This document shows, piece by piece, positions 8,914 through 17,344 of a DNA stretch of 64,000 nt. Where the stretch lies: assembly GCA_003669585.1 (NCBI GenBank), contig QWOQ01000008.1, positions 1 through 64,000 on the forward strand, in the 5' to 3' direction. The notes beneath the pieces are model-generated. The model saw only the letters and a list, made by a program, of their open reading frames with translations, did no database searches and had not been told where the DNA came from. Both the position numbers and the translations under genes were made by a program. The first letter of the stretch is position 1, and each line of letters begins with the position of its first letter. The DNA comes from Planctomycetota bacterium (lineage in GTDB: Bacteria > Planctomycetota > Planctomycetia > Pirellulales > UBA1268).

Positions 8914-10368
8914 GTGAAGGCACTCATTGTCGATGATTCAAAGCCAATCCGCAGCATCATCACGAGAGTGCTGACGGGGCTAAAGTTCGAATGCTTCGAG
9001 GCCACCAATGGCGATGAAGCTCTCGAAGTGCTCGGCCGAATTTCAAAACCCAATCTTGTGACAATCAATTGGCACATGCCGCAGATGGACGGCATTGAAT
9101 TGATCCGAAGACTGCGGAGCAGTCCACTTCATCGCAATCTTACCCTGCTGATGATTTCATCGGAGCAGGATCGATCCAAAGTTGAAACCGCAATAAATAT
9201 CGGCGCAAATGACTATCTTTCCAAACCCTTTACAGCCGCCGCACTCATTCGAAAACTGGTCGATCTAGGTGTGTGCACCACACAGGATGTTGCATCCTCA
9301 GGCGCCTTTCCACGCGGCCAGATTAAAGTGATGCTGATCGACGATTCGGCTGCAATCCGTTCTGTTCTGTCGAGCGTTCTCTCTTTGGATTTGGAGCTTC
9401 GGGTTGTTGGAATGGCCGTTGACGGTCAAAAAGGCCTCGACATGGTTCGTCAGAATCCGCCTGATGTCGTGCTCTTGGACGTAGAAATGCCGGTGATGGA
9501 TGGACTCACGACACTGCGACTCCTCCGGAAAAGCCATCCGAAACTTCCTGTCATCATGTTTTCGAGCCTCACCGAACGCGGTGCAAAAGCAACACTCGAC
9601 GCCCTTGTGGCAGGGGCCAATGACTATGTTGCCAAACCAAAGGGAAATTCATCGACGGAGGTTGCCGACAAAATCCGTTCTGAGTTAATTCCAAAAATTA
9701 AAGCACTTGCTCCCCGAACCGTCGCAGAGTCGTTGGCTGCAATTGCCGTTGCACCGCGTCAGGCCACTCGCACCGCCCACAAAGAGGCGATTGCGGGTGT
9801 CGTCGTTGGCGTATCAACCGGGGGACCGAGTGCGCTTGCTGATCTCCTTCCCGCTTTCGTTTTTTCGTCAGGTGTGCCGGTGCTCATTGTGCAACATATG
9901 CCCCCGCTCTTTACAGCACATTTGGCCGAACGACTCAGTAAAATATGCGGCATGCCAGTGCGCGAAGCGCAGCACGGTCAACTGCTCACCTCAGGTGATG
10001 TGCTCCTAGCACCCGGTGGTGTTCATATGGAAGTGATTCGAGATCTCTCTGGATTTCGAATTGCACTGACTCACGGACCTCTGGAAAATTCCTGTAAGCC
10101 TTCCGTCGATGTTCTGTTTCGTTCAGCGGCAGTTGCATGGGGCCCAAAAGTCCTCGGTGTCATTCTTACCGGCATGGGAAAAGACGGGCTCGTCGGTTGC
10201 GAGTCGATCTCAAAAGCTGGCGGTGAAATTCTTGCGCAGGATGAGATTTCAAGCGTTGTCTGGGGAATGCCAGGCCATGTCGCACGAGCCGGACTTGCCG
10301 ACGCAGTGCTGCCACTTTCACAAATGGGGATGGAGATCAGCCTGAGGCTCAAGCGTCGCGGATTGTAG
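8914..10368 (+). CDS. cheB: CheB methylesterase fused to N-terminal pseudo-receiver
   Basis: A 484-residue protein starting at GTG 8914, with GGAG just upstream. It has three domains. Receiver 1 (about 1-118) keeps DD (7-8), the MISS switch residues and the SKPF lysine, but has Asn52 where the phospho-acceptor Asp should be (TINWHMPQMDG, codon AAT). Receiver 2 (about 137-255) is a normal CheB receiver with Asp in LLDVEMPVMDG. The methylesterase domain (about 290-484) has the catalytic Ser in GVSTGGPS, His in VQHMPP and Asp in GMGKDG, and removes receptor methyl groups. A CheY-like domain welded to CheB is unusual. The Asn suggests a non-phosphorylatable docking or constitutive module. It lies between mcp and cheR in the same orientation, 22 bp before cheR. 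Confidence 0.93.
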   Translation: MKALIVDDSKPIRSIITRVLTGLKFECFEATNGDEALEVLGRISKPNLVTINWHMPQMDGIELIRRLRSSPLHRNLTLLMISSEQDRSKVETAINIGANDYLSKPFTAAALIRKLVDLGVCTTQDVASSGAFPRGQIKVMLIDDSAAIRSVLSSVLSLDLELRVVGMAVDGQKGLDMVRQNPPDVVLLDVEMPVMDGLTTLRLLRKSHPKLPVIMFSSLTERGAKATLDALVAGANDYVAKPKGNSSTEVADKIRSELIPKIKALAPRTVAESLAAIAVAPRQATRTAHKEAIAGVVVGVSTGGPSALADLLPAFVFSSGVPVLIVQHMPPLFTAHLAERLSKICGMPVREAQHGQLLTSGDVLLAPGGVHMEVIRDLSGFRIALTHGPLENSCKPSVDVLFRSAAVAWGPKVLGVILTGMGKDGLVGCESISKAGGEILAQDEISSVVWGMPGHVARAGLADAVLPLSQMGMEISLRLKRRGL

Positions 10369-10390
10369 ACCTTGATCTCGGGAACAGTTT

Positions 10391-11209
10391 ATGATCAGTC
10401 CCCCTCAGTTTTCCTTTGTACGAAGTCTCTTGAAACAAAAGACGGGAGTCGTCATTGACGACTCCAAGGTCTATCTCGTTGTGGCAAGACTCATGCCTAT
10501 CGTTCGGCAGCGGAAAATACCCAGCCTCGATTCACTCGTTGACCGTCTTCGGGCCGGCAGCGATCAGACGCTCCAACGCGATGTTCTCAATGCAATGATG
10601 ACGCATGAGACCTCTTTTTTTCGCGATCGTTCTCCTTTTGCAACACTTCAAAAACTTATTCCTGAACTTGTGAAACAGCGAGCGGCTACCAAGCAACTTT
10701 GTTTTTGGTCGGCAGCCTGTTCCTCCGGACAAGAACCCTACAGTATCGCGATTTTATTCAATGAATATTTTCGCGATCTGCTCTCGACGTGGCGAATTAG
10801 AATCATCGCGACGGACATCTCTGATGTTGTTCTCGATCGCTGCAGAGCAGGGACGTACAGTGAACTCGAAGTACTGCGAGGACTTTCCCCGAATCTATTA
10901 AAAAAGTATTTCACTCCGCTTCAAGGACAGTGGAGTGTTTCGCAGGAGTGCCGAAAACTCGTCGAGTTTCGACGAATGAACCTTCATGAGGCGTGGCCGA
11001 TGATGCCTTTCGTTGATATTGTTTTTCTACGAAATGTTTTGCTTTATTTTGACCTCCCCACGCGAGCGTCAATCATTCAGAAAATGCGCCGGGTGGTAAA
11101 GCCAGACGGTGCACTTTTTCTCGGAGGAGCCGAAACCATGCTTGGAATTGATGACACGTATCAACGTATAGCAGGAGTTGGATGTAGTTACTATCGACCC
11201 AAACTTTAA
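10391..11209 (+). CDS. cheR: Chemoreceptor methyltransferase CheR
   Basis: A 272-residue CheR, of normal length, which methylates receptor glutamates using S-adenosylmethionine and opposes CheB. The N-terminal helical domain is followed by the diagnostic MMTHETSFFRD block. The SAM-binding site is WSAACSSGQEPYSIA, then IIATDISDVVLDRCRAGTY and DIVFLRNVLLYFD. No TPR extension is present. ATG 10391 is preceded by GGGAACAG. It is the last gene of the plus-strand chemotaxis cluster and faces the convergent RsbU-like gene 78 bp away. I see no strong terminator between them. Confidence 0.95.
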   Translation: MISPPQFSFVRSLLKQKTGVVIDDSKVYLVVARLMPIVRQRKIPSLDSLVDRLRAGSDQTLQRDVLNAMMTHETSFFRDRSPFATLQKLIPELVKQRAATKQLCFWSAACSSGQEPYSIAILFNEYFRDLLSTWRIRIIATDISDVVLDRCRAGTYSELEVLRGLSPNLLKKYFTPLQGQWSVSQECRKLVEFRRMNLHEAWPMMPFVDIVFLRNVLLYFDLPTRASIIQKMRRVVKPDGALFLGGAETMLGIDDTYQRIAGVGCSYYRPKL

Positions 11210-11287
11210 TGATTGTGTGTGCGACAGGCCGAGCACACCGTTCATTCGAGACCTCTTACCTCCTCAACCTCTTCCATGGATTCTTGT

Positions 11288-12700
11288 TCACTCTCCTTTC
11301 CACTCGATTCCGAGGATCGAAACGTCGTCGAGAGGCCCTTTTGGATCGCACCATTTTTCGACCATCGACATCAACATCTGAACGCTTTCCTCAATCGGGT
11401 GAGATCGGCCTTGGTGTACCATGTCGCTCAAACGCTCATTCCCGAGCTGTTCGACTTGTTCGTTCATCGCCTCGTTGACACCATCGGAATACATCACAAT
11501 TCGTTCCCCTGGTTGAAGCTGAATCTGACACTCCATAAATTCGGCGTCCTCCACCCATCCGATTGGAAACCCATCCGCTTCAACGTACTTTGCCTCTCCT
11601 TCGTTTGAAACATGCACCAGTGCTGGATGACCTCCTGTAATAAACTTGAAGAGTCCCGTGGGAGTGTGAAGCACACCGTAGATGATTGTGAAATAAAGTC
11701 CGGTATTCTCATCCATTGGAAAAAGACGGTTGAGATGTGCCCCGACCAGAGCGGGTGAATTTACAACCATTGATCCATCAAGGGCTTTTTGGACGAGAAT
11801 TGATGAATCGGAAACCTGTGCCGACAGAAACCTTCCAACCGTAACCGCAAGGAGTGAGGAAGGTACGCCGTGTCCGCTGACGTCAACGACGTACATACCA
11901 ACGTGTTCATCGTCGAATTGAATGACATTGAGAAAATCGCCTGCTAACTCTTGGCACGGTGCATATCGCCACGCGATATCGCATCGTGGAAACTCCACCT
12001 TGGAACTCGGAAGCAGTGACTGCTGCACTTTGGCCGCTGCTTCGAGATCTCGAACCATTCGCGAGTTAACGCTTGCGATTTTCTGGTTGAGGTCGTTGAG
12101 TTCACGGTTGGAATGCTCGAGCTGGTCCTTTGCCAGCGACAAGTCCTGATTCACGATGATCAGTTCCTGATTTTTTGACACCGCATTTTCAAATGTAGAT
12201 ACGAGCAAATTGAGTACCTGCTGTCGTCCGGCTTTCACTCGAAATTTCTGGCCGACGATCGTCACTTCCAGATCGGCCGATGCGTTCGCCTGCTCCAGAG
12301 GCGTCTCTAAGAGAGAACTCATGCGAGCAAGTAAGTACTCTGGGTCATACGGTTTTGTGACGTAGTTATCGGCACCAGAATCGAGCCCCTTAATAATGTC
12401 GAGCGGATCGGAAAGCGTAGACAGAAGAATGATCGGGATGTCTTTGTACTGTTCTTCTTGCTTGAGTGCCTTACAAAGTTCATATCCATTCATCTCGGGC
12501 ATTTCGATGTCCGAAACAATGATTGCTGGTATTCGCTCCCGCACCATCTCAAGGCCCCTGACTCCATGTTCAGCAACACGAACGGTATGCCCAGCGGTAA
12601 TGAGTCGTCGCTCCAGAATTTTTGCTTGAATCCGACTGTCCTCGACCACCAGCACATCAACACCCTTGCCGGACGTTGATGGAATAGATACAGAGTTCAT
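11288..12700 (-). CDS. Response regulator with SpoIIE/RsbU-type phosphatase
   Basis: A 470-residue protein from ATG 12700, chosen because AAGGAGAG lies 4-5 bases upstream. The track start at 12736 lacks this. Residues about 12-130 are an intact receiver: VVEDSR acid pocket, phospho-acceptor Asp64 in VSDIEMPEMNG, and Lys in VTKPYDPE. A coiled coil (about 175-240, NQELIIVNQDLSLAKDQLEHS) leads into a PPM/SpoIIE phosphatase domain with VQQSLLPS, CQELAGDF, VVDVSGHGVPSSL and YSDGVNEA, whose acidic residues bind the metals. The domain plan is that of phosphorylation-controlled RsbU-like phosphatases acting on anti-anti-sigma proteins. No partner gene is visible here. The convergent che cluster could phosphorylate its receiver, but that is inference. 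Confidence 0.9.
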   Translation of the reverse strand: MNSVSIPSTSGKGVDVLVVEDSRIQAKILERRLITAGHTVRVAEHGVRGLEMVRERIPAIIVSDIEMPEMNGYELCKALKQEEQYKDIPIILLSTLSDPLDIIKGLDSGADNYVTKPYDPEYLLARMSSLLETPLEQANASADLEVTIVGQKFRVKAGRQQVLNLLVSTFENAVSKNQELIIVNQDLSLAKDQLEHSNRELNDLNQKIASVNSRMVRDLEAAAKVQQSLLPSSKVEFPRCDIAWRYAPCQELAGDFLNVIQFDDEHVGMYVVDVSGHGVPSSLLAVTVGRFLSAQVSDSSILVQKALDGSMVVNSPALVGAHLNRLFPMDENTGLYFTIIYGVLHTPTGLFKFITGGHPALVHVSNEGEAKYVEADGFPIGWVEDAEFMECQIQLQPGERIVMYSDGVNEAMNEQVEQLGNERLSDMVHQGRSHPIEESVQMLMSMVEKWCDPKGPLDDVSILGIEWKGE

Positions 12701-12824
12701 AGTCTCTCCTTCGCCTTCAAAATCATCGATGAGCAATTTGTGACACTCAAACGAAAACGGTGCACACCGATAGAGATACCATCCGCTCCGCCAAGGTGAA
12801 AGAAGAGCGAACTGAATGCGGGCA

Positions 12825-13154
12825 CTAGTCCTTGTATTGGTTCGACCAAGTGCTGAATCGTTTTCCTCGACTCACGCGGGCATTCTCCCGATGCATCTCC
12901 TCAACGCTTCGCCAATGGCTCCCAATACTTTTTCGGTGAACATGTCTTGGTTTGAAAGAATTTCCCGAAGAGGAGCGACCGGCGCCTACGGATATTCTCG
13001 GCTCACCCTCTTCGTTCACGCTTGACTGCAACGCAGAATTGCCGATCGAGTCTGAGTCTTCGGGCGAGTGACGCCAACTGGCAGACACTTCTTCCAGTGT
13101 CAAGAACAGTGCCATCCCAATCACGAGACTCGCAATACTCGAACATCGGTTCAT
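12825..13154 (-). CDS. Small exported protein of unknown function
   Basis: 109 residues from ATG 13154, with AAAGGTG a few bases upstream. An apparent signal peptide (MNRCSSIASLVIGMALFLTLEEVSA) is followed by a hydrophilic Ser/Arg-rich mature part without recognisable motifs. It begins only 17 bp after the stop of the M16 homologue on the same strand, which argues for co-transcription and for its being real. I do not recognise a family. The alternative is a spurious ORF in a spacer, but the ribosome site and signal peptide make that less likely. Confidence 0.55.
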   Translation of the reverse strand: MNRCSSIASLVIGMALFLTLEEVSASWRHSPEDSDSIGNSALQSSVNEEGEPRISVGAGRSSSGNSFKPRHVHRKSIGSHWRSVEEMHRENARVSRGKRFSTWSNQYKD

Positions 13155-13171
13155 TGTGACAACACCTTTGA

Positions 13172-14800
13172 TTACGGTTCGAGCGAAAGAGGGTCTCTGA
13201 GTGGAATATGTTTGACTGCACCGTTAAAAAAATCGTTCATCGAGGCCCGCTTGTCGAGGTCACCGGGTGCGATTGCGTCCCAGTCGCCAACGACCAAAAT
13301 TGCCATTTTTTCTGGATCCAAATGTTTTTTGGCCACCCGCTGGAGGTCTTCCACAGTCACTGCTGAAACTCTTTGACGGAATGTCTTCCAGTAGTCTTTG
13401 GGTCGATGAGTCCATTCATCATTGACAAACACTCGCAGCATTTGTGGCTTGCTCTCAAACGAACGCGGAAATGTTTCAATCAGACTTTGTTTTGCAGTCT
13501 CGAGCTCCTCCGCAGTGACCGGCTCCTCGCGAACCCGTCGAATCTGATCCAACACAATTTTTGTTGCCAGCGCCACGGTTGGATTTTTACTCTCAAATCC
13601 CGCGCGAAATTCACCGGGATAGCTCACTCTCGGAGCCAGTGAACTTCTGGCGGAATAGGCGAGGCCTTCGTTGCTTCGCACCTGCTGCATGATCCGACTG
13701 GTAAAACCTCCACCTCCAAGAATGTCGTTGAGTAATAGCATCGCAATGGCATCCGGATCATCACGCACAATCGATCTCGATCCAAGAGCTACTTTTCCTT
13801 GTGGAATCGATTTTGGAATATGGTAGAGCCCTGGTTCAAGCACTGCCGTCGGAGCAATCGGATCGGGCGCAACTTCCCCTCGCTCCCATCCTTCGAGAGC
13901 CTTGGAGAGCTTTTCCATCATCTGATCAATCTCAAAATCGCCTGAGACTGACACAATCATATTTCCGGGATGAAATATTCTCGCATGCATCTGTCGAAGC
14001 TGGTCAGGCCCTATCGCTTGAACTGTCTTGTCAGTCGGCTCGCTCGATTCAAAGTGATCCGGACCAAAGAGCAGTCGTTTCCACTCGCGAGAAAGAATCG
14101 AAGATGCATCATCGTTGCGTTGTTTGAGACCTTCGAGGATTCGAGCCTGAGCCGTCTGAATGCGAGGTGTTTCAAAAGCCGGATTACGCAGCATGTCGAC
14201 GAAGAGCGTGAGACTCTCATCAAAGTTACTCGCCAGAGAATTCATTGTGGCGGTTGTCGAGATGTCTCCAGAACTGACTGAAACTTCTGTCGCCATGAAA
14301 TCAAATTGTTCATCCACCTTTATGGACGGAACAGTCGTGGTTCCCCCTTCTCTCACCAAGCGGGAGGTCATTGCAGCAAGTCCCGGCAGAGTGACTGGAT
14401 CGAGCGAAGCACCACCCTTTAAGGACAACGAAACTGCAATCAGTGGAAACTCGTGCGACGGTGCCAGATAGACGGCAGTTCCGTCGGGAAGCGTTTTCCT
14501 GTATTCGGCGGCATCCGGGGGCTCGAAGGACAATGGATCAAACGTTAACTCTTCGGGACGCTGTGGGATGGCCTGGATGCTCGCAACGGAATTCGTTTCT
14601 GCGACCGCCGGAGAGCTTTCCGGTAGAACGCTGATCGGTGCGACAGGGATCGTAACGGGATGCTGAACAAACGGTTCTGTTGGAGCACTCTCACTTTTTA
14701 CTTTCGGAGTTTCACTCCGTCCGAGAAAGGCAACCGCCAACAGAAGCACTCCAGCCACAAGAGCAAACCAAACAAAAGAGCGAGATTGATGTTCCAGCAC
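13172..14800 (-). CDS. M16 peptidase homologue lacking the zinc motif
   Basis: 542 residues from GTG 14800, with GAGGT 7 bases upstream. An N-terminal membrane anchor (SFVWFALVAGVLLLAVAFLG) is followed by a Ser/Pro/Glu-rich spacer. Two M16 domains then start with YRKTLPDGTAVYLAPSHEFPLIAVSLSLKGG and, in the second, the SIVRDDPDAIAMLLLNDILGGGGFTSRIMQQVR block with later NEGLAYSARSS. Where catalytic M16 proteins have HxxEH, this protein reads GLAAMTSRLVREGGT, so it should not bind catalytic zinc. It fits the non-catalytic partner of a heterodimeric peptidase. The motif-bearing M16 gene in this window is more than 10 kb away at 25394-27073. The gene follows the Ser/Thr kinase at 160 bp and precedes the small exported protein. 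Confidence 0.88.
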   Translation of the reverse strand: MLEHQSRSFVWFALVAGVLLLAVAFLGRSETPKVKSESAPTEPFVQHPVTIPVAPISVLPESSPAVAETNSVASIQAIPQRPEELTFDPLSFEPPDAAEYRKTLPDGTAVYLAPSHEFPLIAVSLSLKGGASLDPVTLPGLAAMTSRLVREGGTTTVPSIKVDEQFDFMATEVSVSSGDISTTATMNSLASNFDESLTLFVDMLRNPAFETPRIQTAQARILEGLKQRNDDASSILSREWKRLLFGPDHFESSEPTDKTVQAIGPDQLRQMHARIFHPGNMIVSVSGDFEIDQMMEKLSKALEGWERGEVAPDPIAPTAVLEPGLYHIPKSIPQGKVALGSRSIVRDDPDAIAMLLLNDILGGGGFTSRIMQQVRSNEGLAYSARSSLAPRVSYPGEFRAGFESKNPTVALATKIVLDQIRRVREEPVTAEELETAKQSLIETFPRSFESKPQMLRVFVNDEWTHRPKDYWKTFRQRVSAVTVEDLQRVAKKHLDPEKMAILVVGDWDAIAPGDLDKRASMNDFFNGAVKHIPLRDPLSLEP

Positions 14801-14960
14801 AGAAGACCTCAGTTACAAAAAAGATTGAACTTTTACGAAACACTTTCAACGATTTGCGTCTCACAACATAAAAAATGCGGGATCGCCTCAGTGTCGGATC
14901 GTACCGCATTGGGACATAGGCCGTCGAATGCTTTTGTTTGACATCGACCGACTTTGGTTC

Positions 14961-17237
14961 CTATCGCTCCGAAACCATAACGGCCCAGCCAATATCACTC
15001 AGATGTGCCGGACGTCCTGAAATTATGATCGGTTCGATTGCCGAGATCTTGTTTGAGTTGGGCCCGCCCAAGAACATTCCGGGAACGGGTAAATTCTCAA
15101 TGATCTGGTTGACATTTGGAAATGTGCCCCTATTCCCAAACGAAGTCATCCCTTCGCGAATCTGTGCAACTAATTTCGGTGAAATTCGATGGGGCTGATT
15201 TTCTGAACCTTTCTGAAGAAGTTCCCGATGAATTTCTGGATTTTCAAGCACGAGTCCAGCGCGACCAGATCCATCGAGTTCGTCTTCACGAAGATCGACG
15301 ACCGTCACCACGTAAGACCCGCCCTTGTTTTCGTTGCTCATTGACTCGGACTGTCGAAACAGGGTCCCCACATCGAATGCCATGCCAATGACACCCACAC
15401 ATTTTCTTCCAGGTGTTCCCGGTTTTCCAGTCCAGATTGGACCTGAGAAAGCAACTTTGAGTTTTCCGGTGGCCGAACTTTTATACACGCTTGAGCGGTG
15501 CACCTCGGTCAGTGGATTCGTCGACTGACCAATCTCAAGGTCATGATCGTTCCCATGAAAATAGTCGCGGTGTGCAAACGACTCTCCTATTGTGTCGGCT
15601 ATCGGCACTCTCGCTATCTGCACACCGTGCACATCACACACAAACCAGCTCTCAGCAGCCACCGCGTCACGATTGACCGTTACGGATTGATCAAGGAGTG
15701 ACTGGACAGTCAACCATGTTTCGCGATTGTGCCGCGATTCTAAAGCACTTGAACGATTGCTTGGCTGTTCGTCGCTCGCTGCTGTGACAACTTTTTTATC
15801 GACCGCAATCATTGCATTGACCATGTCGAAACTGGCGGCTTCGAACTCAAGAATCCGCCATCGATAATCGACTTTGAGACCGACTCCGTTTGCCGCCAAC
15901 TGTGCCGCGAGTGACACAGCAGTTTTGCGAGCCAGAAATTCCTCGTTGGCAACTCTTCGCAAAAGAAGGGTTCCTGAACCGGCAAGAAGCATCAGAAGAA
16001 CGAGCATACCGATTGCCATTTGCGTCAAGGTGCGGTGCCTTCTGGCCCATCGCCATGTTTTTCGAATCAACGGCTCGTGATATGCCTCCACGGGTTCGTC
16101 GGCCAGATAGTTTTCAATCTCGCGAGAAAGATCGAGGGCTGTTTCATAACGATCCGCAGGATCGAGCGACATCGCTTTCAAACAAATCGCTTCGAGCGCT
16201 CGGGGGACTCCCTTTCGCACTCGCGAGGGTGCCATTAATTTTCCTAAGCTCACGTTGGATTGAATCGATGCGTAGTCACCCTCGTACGGTGGTTGACCTG
16301 TGAGTATATGGTAGAGAGTTGCTCCAAGACCGTAGACGTCGCTTGTGGATCCGATTCGCGTTGCACCGTCGTGTTGTTCCGGGCTCATGTAGGCCGGTGT
16401 GCCGGAGATTCGTCTTACGGGAGCCACGGGTTCGGAAATGTCTATCGTCGGCAGAACGACGCTCTGCTCGCCGCTCGACTTTGCACGGTCTCCACGGTCG
16501 ATTCGTGCCGCCAGACCCCAATCAAGCACAACCACTTCGCCAAAGCGTCCAAGCATGATGTTGGCAGGCTTTATGTCGCGATGCACAACGCCACGATCAT
16601 GCGCGTAAGCAATCGCCTGGCAGGCAAGCACAAACTGCCCCAGAAGCGTGCGTTGCAGAGACTCTCGGCGAATGGAATCCTGACGCATCAAAACGTCATG
16701 CAGTTCTGAGATCGCCACCAAAAACGTGCGGCCCAAGATGAGCCGCATTGCGTAAAAAGGTTTTCCATCCGGAGTTCGACCCACGACATAGACCGGTACA
16801 ATATTGGGGTGTTCGAGTTGGCATGTGATTCTCGCCTCAAACTCAAAATCGTCCCGGCAGGATTTTTCTGCAGCCGCCTTACTGTTGAGCAGTTTTACCG
16901 CCATATCACGACCCGTACTGCGATCGCTGGCGACGTACACTTCACCGAGGCCTCCACTGCCAAGTTTTCGATTGATTACAATCGTGGAGTTCGCTGTCAG
17001 CATGGACGGAAACGCCCTATCGTTATGCTGCTCCTCGCTCCAAGAGGCCGGCGATTCTATCGGAGTTTGTTTCTGAGATTCTAAGTCACTGCGATGAGCA
17101 ACATGCTTTTCTAAAAGCAACAGATATTCGTGGTGTTGGGTGCATATCTCGCGAGGACTCAAGGGTTTTCCCTCTCGCACGCTGCGTTCCCACTCCTCGA
17201 TGAAACGTTGCAGTATGTGATCTTCGTCTGATGGCAT
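14961..17237 (-). CDS. Membrane Ser/Thr protein kinase with Cache-like sensor
   Basis: 758 residues. A short N-terminal region is followed by a complete protein kinase domain (about 84-378): glycine loop KLGSGGLGEVYVASD (91-105), Lys115 in MAVKLL, catalytic HRDIKPANIM (219-228), VLDWGLAAR with DWG in place of DFG (239-241), and GTPAYMSPEQ (279-288). A single membrane helix (about 405-427) follows. The roughly 330-residue C-terminal part lies outside the membrane and contains VCDVHGVQIAR, FAHRDYFHG and KVAFSGPIW, which resemble Cache-type ligand sensors. The topology is external sensor to cytoplasmic kinase, as in other planctomycete Hanks-type kinases. The gene lies 107 bp downstream of an FHA-ABC transporter on the same strand. 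FHA domains bind phosphothreonine, so the transporter is an attractive substrate, but this is inference. Confidence 0.92.
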   Translation of the reverse strand: MPSDEDHILQRFIEEWERSVREGKPLSPREICTQHHEYLLLLEKHVAHRSDLESQKQTPIESPASWSEEQHNDRAFPSMLTANSTIVINRKLGSGGLGEVYVASDRSTGRDMAVKLLNSKAAAEKSCRDDFEFEARITCQLEHPNIVPVYVVGRTPDGKPFYAMRLILGRTFLVAISELHDVLMRQDSIRRESLQRTLLGQFVLACQAIAYAHDRGVVHRDIKPANIMLGRFGEVVVLDWGLAARIDRGDRAKSSGEQSVVLPTIDISEPVAPVRRISGTPAYMSPEQHDGATRIGSTSDVYGLGATLYHILTGQPPYEGDYASIQSNVSLGKLMAPSRVRKGVPRALEAICLKAMSLDPADRYETALDLSREIENYLADEPVEAYHEPLIRKTWRWARRHRTLTQMAIGMLVLLMLLAGSGTLLLRRVANEEFLARKTAVSLAAQLAANGVGLKVDYRWRILEFEAASFDMVNAMIAVDKKVVTAASDEQPSNRSSALESRHNRETWLTVQSLLDQSVTVNRDAVAAESWFVCDVHGVQIARVPIADTIGESFAHRDYFHGNDHDLEIGQSTNPLTEVHRSSVYKSSATGKLKVAFSGPIWTGKPGTPGRKCVGVIGMAFDVGTLFRQSESMSNENKGGSYVVTVVDLREDELDGSGRAGLVLENPEIHRELLQKGSENQPHRISPKLVAQIREGMTSFGNRGTFPNVNQIIENLPVPGMFLGGPNSNKISAIEPIIISGRPAHLSDIGWAVMVSER

Positions 17238-17344
17238 TGGCTTATTTTATGCGCGAAATGATGTTCATTCGAGATGATTTCCTGGGTCACACATTCTACA
17301 GGCAACTGCAACGATACGAAGAATCGGCAGTTTAAAAAGTTACT

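Noticed and set aside
14874-14910. AATGCGG / CCGCATT inverted repeat upstream of the M16 homologue
   Set aside because: Seven-base arms separated by 23 bases with no other supporting signal. Too weak to call an operator.
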